A stretch of 10,300 bases of DNA from an uncultured Ancrocorticia sp. (lineage in GTDB: Bacteria; Actinomycetota; Actinomycetes; Actinomycetales; Actinomycetaceae), in assembly GCA_905373325.1 (NCBI GenBank), contig CAJPTB010000035.1, positions 1 to 10,300 on the forward strand. The letters are read 5' to 3'. Position 1 is the stretch's first letter; every line of letters starts with the position of its first letter. The position numbers and the translations under genes were made by a program. This document shows, in pieces, positions 5,183-10,300 of this stretch. Below the pieces are notes generated by a model. The model ran no database searches and was not told the DNA's origin. It worked only from the letters and a program-made list of their open reading frames with translations.

Positions 5183-6897
5183 TGACCAGCCCAGAAGAAA
5201 CCTCGCCCGAATCGCTGGATCCGATCGCGGAGCCCGGTCCGGAGGCAGTGCCAGGCGCCGAACCTGAGCCCGCCCGCCAAACCGGCTCCGACCAAGAAAC
5301 GCAGCCCGACCTCCAAACGCGCTCCGATCCAGCCGCCGAGCCCAATCCCGAGCCGCATGAACCGGAGGCGGAATCGGACGCAGAAGCGGCTGCCAGCCCT
5401 GAATCGCAGGCGTCGCAGCAACCGGTCGGGCCTTCCAAAGACGGAGCCTCCGCCGCAGCGGCCGCCCCCTCGAGGGCAGCGGCCCACATTCTCGCCTGGT
5501 CGATAGCCGCAATCTCGGCCTTCGCCTACATCCTCTACTCGCAGTTGCAGTGGAGGACTTTTTCGACGCCGTCGTGGGATCTGGGAATTTTCACCGAGCT
5601 CGCCAAGCAGTACTCCCAATTCGACGCGCCGACGGTAGACATCAAGGGACCCGAATTCAATCTGCTCGGAGACCACTTCCACCCGCTGCTCGTTCTGCTG
5701 GGCCCCGTATACAAGCTGTTCCCCTCGGGGTTGGCCCTGCTCGTCCTCCAAGACCTGCTGTTCGCACTCAGCTCGGTTCCGATAACGCTTCTGGCGGTCA
5801 AACGGCTGGGGAAGAGCCTCGGGGCGATCGTCGGAATCGGCTACGCCATGAGCTGGGGCCTGTGGAGCGCGGTCGAATCGCAGTTCCACGAAATAGCCTT
5901 CGCGGTCCCGCTGCTTGCCTACGGGCTCGCCCGATGGCTCGACACGAAAGGCAACTCGCGGTCGGCGCTCGTCGCCGTCGGGCTACTCGTCTTCGTCAAG
6001 GAGGACCTCGGCCTGACGGCGTGCGCCGTCGGCCTTGTCTTTCTGTGGCAGGCGTGGGGCGCGGCGTCCCGCGCCGACAACAGGTTCGCGCTTCGCTCGC
6101 GCGCGTCGCTGAAGAAGGCGCTCTCCTCCCCCCAGGGCAAGGCCGGCGTCCGCCTTGCCGCGTGGGGCCTCGCGTGGACTCTTCTGGCGATACTCGTCAT
6201 CCTCCCGATCTTCAACCCCGAGGGCGGATGGGAGTATACGAACAGGCTGGCGCAAAACGACGCCGTCGCATCGAATTTCCTCCTCCGTTTCTTCCTTCCG
6301 GCGACGAAGTACGCGACGCTCCTGCTTCTGGCCCTTGCGGCGGGGCTGATAGGGCTTGTGAGCCCTTACGTCTGGATCATGCTGCCCACGCTCTTTTGGC
6401 GCTTCGCCGGAAACGTCGAGCACTACTGGGGCTGGCACTGGCACTACTCGGCCATCCTGATGCCGATCGCCGCGATCGCCCTGATCGACGCGTGCTCGCG
6501 ATGGCGCGGCACGTACAGGGCGCGCTTGGCGGCGGTCTGCGTCGCGCTCGCATCGAACGTCGGTGTCGCGTGGTTCGGCCCGATCGGGCAACTCGTCGAC
6601 GGGCGCACGCCTTTTTCTGTCACGGAAGAGCAGGCCCGGGCCGGAAGGGACGCCGTCGAGGCTCTGGGCACGGGGCACAACGTCGTCGCCAACCTGCCCA
6701 TGCTGGCCTACAACGTGCCGGGCAACCGCGTCTATTGGGAGGGCACATACGGCAAGGCGAAGATCGACGCCGTCATCTTCGCCCCGTCGAATTCCACCGG
6801 AGGACTGCCCGCAGACGTCTGGGCGGCGCAGAAGTTCGGCGGCAGGTGGAAGCTCGTCTACTCACGCCTGAACTATCAGGCGGCCGTGCGGCAATGA
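5182..6897 (+). CDS. DUF2079 family polytopic membrane protein
   Basis: The protein has 571 residues. Residues 1-95 are a disordered, Pro/Glu/Asp-rich and acidic tail, presumably cytoplasmic. Membrane segments begin at about 101-120, with roughly nine or ten further hydrophobic stretches. The DUF2079 (predicted membrane protein) landmarks are WDLGIF (132-137), GDHFHPLLVLLGPVYKLFPS (163-182), FHEIAFAVPLLAYGL (235-249), VKEDLGL (272-278) and HYWGWHWHYSAILMP (414-428). Residues about 475-571 form a non-membrane C-terminal part with ANLPMLAYNVPGNRVYW and IDAVIFAP. I recall the family as related in fold to GT-C glycosyltransferases that use lipid-linked sugars, but the substrate is unknown and that role is inference. 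The GTG start is set by the -10 spacing and precedes the whole acidic tail. The stop is 15 bases before crcB, so the three genes may be co-transcribed. Confidence 0.85.
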   Translation: MTSPEETSPESLDPIAEPGPEAVPGAEPEPARQTGSDQETQPDLQTRSDPAAEPNPEPHEPEAESDAEAAASPESQASQQPVGPSKDGASAAAAAPSRAAAHILAWSIAAISAFAYILYSQLQWRTFSTPSWDLGIFTELAKQYSQFDAPTVDIKGPEFNLLGDHFHPLLVLLGPVYKLFPSGLALLVLQDLLFALSSVPITLLAVKRLGKSLGAIVGIGYAMSWGLWSAVESQFHEIAFAVPLLAYGLARWLDTKGNSRSALVAVGLLVFVKEDLGLTACAVGLVFLWQAWGAASRADNRFALRSRASLKKALSSPQGKAGVRLAAWGLAWTLLAILVILPIFNPEGGWEYTNRLAQNDAVASNFLLRFFLPATKYATLLLLALAAGLIGLVSPYVWIMLPTLFWRFAGNVEHYWGWHWHYSAILMPIAAIALIDACSRWRGTYRARLAAVCVALASNVGVAWFGPIGQLVDGRTPFSVTEEQARAGRDAVEALGTGHNVVANLPMLAYNVPGNRVYWEGTYGKAKIDAVIFAPSNSTGGLPADVWAAQKFGGRWKLVYSRLNYQAAVRQ

Positions 6898-6912
6898 GGG
6901 CGGGGGCTGCCT

Positions 6913-7407
6913 GTGCGTGAACGAAATCGGGTCGGCGGGCTCGCGCGGCGGCTGACCGGGCCGTACGCCGCCGTTTTCGCGGGAGGCTGCGCCGGAACCA
7001 CGCTGCGCGCCTGGATAGGGGAGCTCCTTCCCGGCGGGGCGCAGGCATGGGCGTCGGCGATTCCGTGGGCGACTCTCACCGTGAACCTCGCCGGCGCATT
7101 CTTGCTCGGGCTCCTCGCGGGCCTTCTCGCGCGCCGTTTTCAGCACGCGGACCCCCGGGTGCGCCTGCTTCTGGGCACCGGCTTTCTGGGCTCGTTCACG
7201 ACCTACGGCACATTCGCAGCTGAGGTCGAGGCGGCGACGACGGCGCAGGCAACGGCCTACGCCGCGGGATCGATCGTCTGCGGCCTGCTGTGCGCGTGGG
7301 CCGGTCTTGCCCTCGGGGCGCGCGGCGGGCGAGGAGGCGCAAGGCAAAGGAGCGCCGAGCGGCGCGGCCGGCTGGCAGACGAGTCGGAGCCGGAGGCGAG
7401 CCCATGA
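6913..7407 (+). CDS. crcB: CrcB/Fluc fluoride channel subunit, first of a tandem pair
   Basis: This 164-residue four-helix protein of the fluoride exporter family lowers cytoplasmic fluoride by passive outward flow through a dimeric channel. Visible family features are GGCAGTTLRAW (24-34) with the conserved Arg32, TLTVNLAGAFLLG (54-66) with the pore Asn58, and GFLGSFTTYGTF (90-101) in place of the usual GFxGxxTTFSTF. The central Phe is Tyr and the Ser is Gly. The N-terminus is basic (MRERNRVGGLARR). The C-terminus has an unusual charged extension from about 136 to 164 beyond the last helix, so the protein is longer than typical CrcB (about 110-130 residues). The stop overlaps the next start as ATGA, indicating translational coupling with the partner subunit. 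The GTG start is 15 bases after the upstream stop, with a weak GAGGG; it is the most plausible start but not certain. Confidence 0.85.
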   Translation: MRERNRVGGLARRLTGPYAAVFAGGCAGTTLRAWIGELLPGGAQAWASAIPWATLTVNLAGAFLLGLLAGLLARRFQHADPRVRLLLGTGFLGSFTTYGTFAAEVEAATTAQATAYAAGSIVCGLLCAWAGLALGARGGRGGARQRSAERRGRLADESEPEASP

Positions 7408-7757
7408 TTGCGGTCGCTCTTGCCGGAGGCCTCGGCGCGGTGTGCCGCGCCGGCCTCGACGGCCTGGTCCGCCGACGGCACCCGGAATTTCCTTGGGGAA
7501 CCTTCGCCGTCAACGTCCTGGGCTGCTTCCTCTTGGGCGCGGCGACGTCGGCCTTCTCCGCGATGGACCCGAGAGCCCTGCGGACGGTCACAACCGGCTT
7601 TTTCGGGGGATTCACAACCTTTTCCACGGCCATGCTCGACGCCGTCGAACTTGCCCGCGCAGGGCGGAGGCTCGCATCCGCGGAATTGGTTCTCGGAACT
7701 GCGGGCTCGGGCCTGCTCGCTTTTCTGGGCGGAACGGCGTTCGCCTCGATCTTCTGA
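7404..7757 (+). CDS. crcB: CrcB/Fluc fluoride channel subunit, second of a tandem pair
   Basis: This 117-residue protein has the usual length for the family. Features are GGLGAVCRAGL (8-18) with Arg15, TFAVNVLGCFLLGA (33-46) with Asn37, and GFFGGFTTFSTA (65-76), which keeps TTFST but has Ala in place of the final Phe. The ATG at 7404 overlaps the previous stop (ATGA), and GGAGG (7392-7396) lies seven bases upstream inside the first subunit, so this start is well supported although the frame is open further upstream. Paired crcB genes are known to encode heterodimeric, oppositely oriented channels, whereas single genes make dual-topology homodimers. The stop lies in a 24-base tandem duplication. 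No fluoride riboswitch precedes the pair. Confidence 0.9.
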   Translation: MIAVALAGGLGAVCRAGLDGLVRRRHPEFPWGTFAVNVLGCFLLGAATSAFSAMDPRALRTVTTGFFGGFTTFSTAMLDAVELARAGRRLASAELVLGTAGSGLLAFLGGTAFASIF

Positions 7758-7779
7758 ACGGCGTCCGCCTCAATCTTCA
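7732..7779. repeat. 24-base tandem duplication spanning the crcB stop codon
   Basis: Unit one (7732-7755) begins GAACGGCGTTCGCCTCGATC and unit two (7756-7779) begins GAACGGCGTCCGCCTCAATC. They match at 21 of 24 positions. The TGA stop is formed across the junction (7755-7757), so the second unit is untranslated. It keeps the frame and would read TASASIF. Confidence 0.8.
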
Positions 7780-7867
7780 GAGGGTCAAGGCAAAGGCCCG
7801 CGGGCCGACCGCTGCGTCCAAGACAGAAGCCGAGCGTCGGCGCTCCGAGCCGCATCCGCAAGCCAGA

Positions 7868-7885
7868 CCGGGGGCGCGCCCCCGG
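7868..7885. terminator. GC-rich palindromic hairpin after the crcB pair, possible terminator
   Basis: CCGGGGGCGCGCCCCCGG is a perfect 18-base palindrome, a 7-bp stem with loop CGCG. A second palindrome, TTCGACGTCGAA, follows at 7894-7905, and a TTTT occurs at 7914-7917. It stands about 110 bases after the second crcB stop and 100 bases before pgm, where a terminator for the upstream unit would be expected. The rest of 7758-7984 shows nothing I can name. Confidence 0.45.
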
Positions 7886-7984
7886 ATCGAGCGTTCGACG
7901 TCGAAGGTCCGCATTTTGAGACGCAGGCGGTTCTTGGGACGGACCTCCCTAGCCCCAAAGAGAGCTCCGTGGTTCAATTGGGCC

Positions 7985-9661
7985 ATGAACGAACGCGCAG
8001 GTACTCCGGCCCGCGATCAGGACCTCATCGACGTCGATGCCCTGATCTCCGCCTATTACGACATCGAACCAGATCCAGCCGATCCCCTCCAGGCGGTCGT
8101 CTTCGGAACCTCCGGCCACAGGGGCTCGAGCTTCGACGGAGCCTTCAACGAAGCCCACATTGCCGCAACGACGCAGGCGATCGTCGAATACCGCAAAGCC
8201 CAGGGCTATGACGGCCCCCTTTTCATCGGCCGCGACACCCACGGCCTGTCTGCCCCCGCAGAGCGCACCGCCATCGAGGTGCTCGTCGCCAACGACGTCG
8301 ACGTCCGCGTCGACTCCCGGGGATCGTGGACGCCCACGCCGTCCGTGTCGCTCGCCATTTTGCGCGCGAACGGTGCGGGGACTGCCGCGGGCGTGCGCCA
8401 GGCCGGATCGGGCCTGGCCGACGGAATCGTCATCACGCCTTCCCACAACCCCCCGCGCGACGGCGGTTTCAAGTACAACCCGCCCACAGGCGGCCCCGCG
8501 GACACCGACGCGACGAAGGTCATCGCGGCGCGGGCCAATGAGCTTCTGCGCGAGGGCTGGAAGAAGATCGCCCGGGTCCCCTACGAGCGGGCCAAGGGCA
8601 GCGTGCGCGGGTACGAGTACCTCGACCAGTACATCGACGCCCTCGCCGCGATGATCGACTTCGGCGCAATTCGCAAGGCGGGCGTGCGCATCGGGGCCGA
8701 CCCCATGGGCGGGGCCTCGGCCGAGTACTGGGGGGCGATCGGCGAGCGCTACGGCCTCGACCTGACCGTGGTCAACCCCGTCGTCGACCCGAAGTGGCCG
8801 TTCATGACGCTCGACTGGGACGGAAAGATCCGCATGGACTGCTCCTCCCCCCACGCCATGGCCTCCCTGCGGGCGAGGATGACGCCGGGCCCGGACGGCA
8901 AGACGCCCTTCGACGTCGCCACGGGCAACGACGCCGACTCGGACCGCCATGGAATCGTCACCCCCGACGGCTGCCTCATGAACCCCAACCACTATCTGGC
9001 CGTGGCCATCGAGTATCTCTTCACGCATCGCCCCGGCTGGCGCGAGGGCACGGCTGTGGGCAAGACGCTCGTCTCCAGCTCGCTCATCGACCGGGTCGTC
9101 GCGGGAATCGGGAAGAAGCTCATCGAAGTCCCGGTCGGCTTCAAATGGTTCGTTCCCGGCCTGTTGACGGGCGACGTCGGATTCGGCGGGGAGGAGAGCG
9201 CGGGCGGCTCTTTCCTGCGCACGGACGGCACGGTGTGGACGACGGACAAGGACGGGCTGATCATGGACCTGCTCGCCTCGGAGATCATCGCCGTGACCGG
9301 GAAGTCGCCGTCGCAGCTGCACGCCGAGCAGGCCGAACGCTACGGCGACTCGGCTTTCGCACGCGTGGACGCGCCAGCGACCAAGGCGCAGAAGGCCCGT
9401 TTGGCCGAGCTTTCCCCCGAGGACGTCACTGCTTCCGAGCTGGCCGGCGAGCCGATCACGGCGAAACTTGTGCGGGCGCCCGGAAACGGCGCCCCGATCG
9501 GCGGCCTCAAGGTCACGACCGAGAGCTCGTGGTTCGCGGCCCGCCCGTCGGGAACCGAAGACGTGTACAAGATCTACGCTGAGTCCTTTAAGGGGGCCGA
9601 GCATCTGGCCGAGGTCCAGGAGGCGGCCAAGGCGGTCGTCTCGGCTGCGCTCGGCGCATAA
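7985..9661 (+). CDS. pgm: Phosphoglucomutase (alpha-D-glucose phosphate-specific)
   Basis: This cytoplasmic enzyme interconverts glucose 1-phosphate and glucose 6-phosphate, linking glycogen and nucleotide-sugar synthesis to glycolysis and the pentose phosphate pathway. The 558 residues match the usual size of the bacterial Pgm branch (about 545-560). Visible motifs are GTSGHRG (41-47), the phosphoserine loop TPSHNPP (151-157, Ser153), the Mg-binding DADSDRHG (316-323), the sugar-specificity loop GGEESAGG (401-408) and the phosphate-binding RPSGTED (520-526). All key residues are intact. The frame is open far upstream, but family similarity starts just after the ATG at 7985, so that start was chosen. 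No ribosome binding site is evident; TTCAAT (7973-7978) lies exactly six bases before the ATG and could be a poor -10 for another leaderless start. A strong terminator follows. Confidence 0.95.
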   Translation: MNERAGTPARDQDLIDVDALISAYYDIEPDPADPLQAVVFGTSGHRGSSFDGAFNEAHIAATTQAIVEYRKAQGYDGPLFIGRDTHGLSAPAERTAIEVLVANDVDVRVDSRGSWTPTPSVSLAILRANGAGTAAGVRQAGSGLADGIVITPSHNPPRDGGFKYNPPTGGPADTDATKVIAARANELLREGWKKIARVPYERAKGSVRGYEYLDQYIDALAAMIDFGAIRKAGVRIGADPMGGASAEYWGAIGERYGLDLTVVNPVVDPKWPFMTLDWDGKIRMDCSSPHAMASLRARMTPGPDGKTPFDVATGNDADSDRHGIVTPDGCLMNPNHYLAVAIEYLFTHRPGWREGTAVGKTLVSSSLIDRVVAGIGKKLIEVPVGFKWFVPGLLTGDVGFGGEESAGGSFLRTDGTVWTTDKDGLIMDLLASEIIAVTGKSPSQLHAEQAERYGDSAFARVDAPATKAQKARLAELSPEDVTASELAGEPITAKLVRAPGNGAPIGGLKVTTESSWFAARPSGTEDVYKIYAESFKGAEHLAEVQEAAKAVVSAALGA

Positions 9662-9673
9662 ATCGGCCGCTGT

Positions 9674-9717
9674 GGCGCGCTCCGAGTTCCACTCGGGGCG
9701 CGCCTGGCGGATTTTTA
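9674..9717 (+). terminator. Rho-independent terminator after pgm
   Basis: The arms GGCGCGCTCCGAGT (9674-9687) and ACTCGGGGCGCGCC (9691-9704) pair over 14 positions with one G-U pair and a TCC loop. ATTTTTAT follows at about 9711-9717. The stem begins 12 bases after the pgm stop. It separates pgm from gnd. Confidence 0.85.
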
Positions 9718-9862
9718 TGGGTGGACGATTTCACGGGCGGGAAGCGGACGCCCGCGGATCGAAACCTCAATCCGCAGAACAAGGCTTTCAGCCCCGATCG
9801 CGGCTTTCGAAGGAAAAGCGCAGCGAGCGGCGACGTCGGCCGTGACACACGAAGGAGCAAAC

Positions 9863-10300
9863 ATGGCGATTCCAACCCCGGCCAAGGCGGTGGCGGACAT
9901 CGGCGTCACCGGCATGGCGGTGATGGGTTCGAACCTGGCGCGCAACCTGGCCCGCAACGGCTTCAAGGTGGCCATTCACAATCGCAGCGCGGCCAAAACG
10001 GAGAAGGTCGTCAAGGAGCACGGAGACGAGGGCGAGTTCTTCCCCGCCGAATCCATGGCCGATTTCGTGAACGCGCTGTCTGCCCCGCGCGTTGCGATCA
10101 TCATGGTCAAGGCCGGGCCCGCCACCGACGCCGTCATCGACGAGCTGGCGTCCCTCATGGATCCCGGTGACATCATCGTCGATTGCGGCAACTCCAATTG
10201 GCGCGACACCGTGCGCCGCGAGGCCGCCATTCGCGAGCGCGGGCTGCACTTTGTGGGCTCGGGCGTTTCCGGCGGCGAGGAGGGCGCCCTCAACGGGCCG
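9863..10300 (+). CDS. gnd: 6-phosphogluconate dehydrogenase, decarboxylating (N-terminal part; 3' end outside window)
   Basis: This cytoplasmic enzyme of the oxidative pentose phosphate pathway converts 6-phosphogluconate and NADP+ to ribulose 5-phosphate, CO2 and NADPH. The 146 residues seen cover most of the Rossmann domain of a protein usually of about 470-485 residues. Landmarks are the nucleotide-binding GMAVMG (17-22), NRS (40-42, with Arg41 expected to favour NADP), IIMVKAG (79-85), VDCGNSNWRDT (106-116) and the substrate loop GSGVSGGEEGALNGP (132-146). The usual DGGN has Cys at residue 108 here. The ATG follows GAAGGAG (9851-9857) with a five-base spacer, a good ribosome binding site that settles the start. 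No convincing promoter was found in 9718-9850. The reading frame runs open to the window end. Confidence 0.95.
   Translation, partial: MAIPTPAKAVADIGVTGMAVMGSNLARNLARNGFKVAIHNRSAAKTEKVVKEHGDEGEFFPAESMADFVNALSAPRVAIIMVKAGPATDAVIDELASLMDPGDIIVDCGNSNWRDTVRREAAIRERGLHFVGSGVSGGEEGALNGP

Noticed and set aside
7307..7984. Upstream extension of the pgm reading frame giving 784 residues
   Set aside because: It overlaps both crcB genes and lacks similarity to the family; the ATG at 7985 gives the expected length.
7949..9604. 551-codon open frame on the minus strand over pgm
   Set aside because: pgm on the + strand has every family motif; the opposite frame is a GC-codon shadow with no recognisable domain.
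1..10300. A wholly new multi-gene system
   Set aside because: All genes belong to recognisable families or are low-complexity surface proteins; gene order alone does not support a new system. The unusual signals are intergenic repeats and one domain fusion.

Overview
The window is GC-rich DNA with GC-ending codons. It carries Gram-positive surface proteins with sortase signals, and two genes whose GTG start lies exactly six bases after a TANNNT -10 box and that appear to be leaderless. Together these point to an actinobacterium, plausibly of the Actinomycetaceae type; the family-level placement is inference. All seven complete or partial genes I can support lie on the + strand.

Layout. (1) 1-489 is the 3' end of a Ser/Pro/Thr-rich surface protein with a C-terminal anchor. 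(2) 490-926 is non-coding and holds two terminator-like hairpins, a pair of repeats 60 bases apart, a nested dyad and a leaderless promoter. (3) 927-3722 encodes a 931-residue membrane protein with an N-terminal membrane domain, a degenerate kinase-like domain and a C-terminal LPG-synthase-type (UPF0104) flippase-like membrane domain. (4) 3723-3990 carries a candidate promoter and a leader that can fold. (5) 3991-4794 is a secreted Gly/Asn/Pro-rich protein ending in a canonical LPRTG sorting signal. (6) 4795-5181 is non-coding and is dominated by a 55-base almost perfect palindrome running into three 18-base tandem repeats, followed by a second 18-base tandem pair and a leaderless promoter. 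(7) 5182-6897 is a DUF2079 polytopic membrane protein. (8) 6913-7407 and 7404-7757 are a translationally coupled pair of CrcB/Fluc fluoride channel subunits. (9) 7985-9661 is phosphoglucomutase. (10) A strong Rho-independent terminator follows, then the 5' part of 6-phosphogluconate dehydrogenase from 9863 to the window end.

How the genes work together. The left half is envelope biology: two wall- or membrane-anchored stalk proteins and two large membrane proteins that could act on lipid-linked substrates. The right half is fluoride export followed by central sugar-phosphate metabolism (glucose-1-P/glucose-6-P interconversion and the oxidative pentose phosphate pathway). DUF2079 and the two crcB genes are close enough to be one transcript. 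pgm and gnd are separated by a terminator and are probably separate units.

I do not see a defence system, CRISPR array, transposase or biosynthetic cluster. The most unusual material is the intergenic repeat block at 4833-4930, the pseudokinase-like insert between two membrane domains, and the repeat/hairpin block at 582-714.
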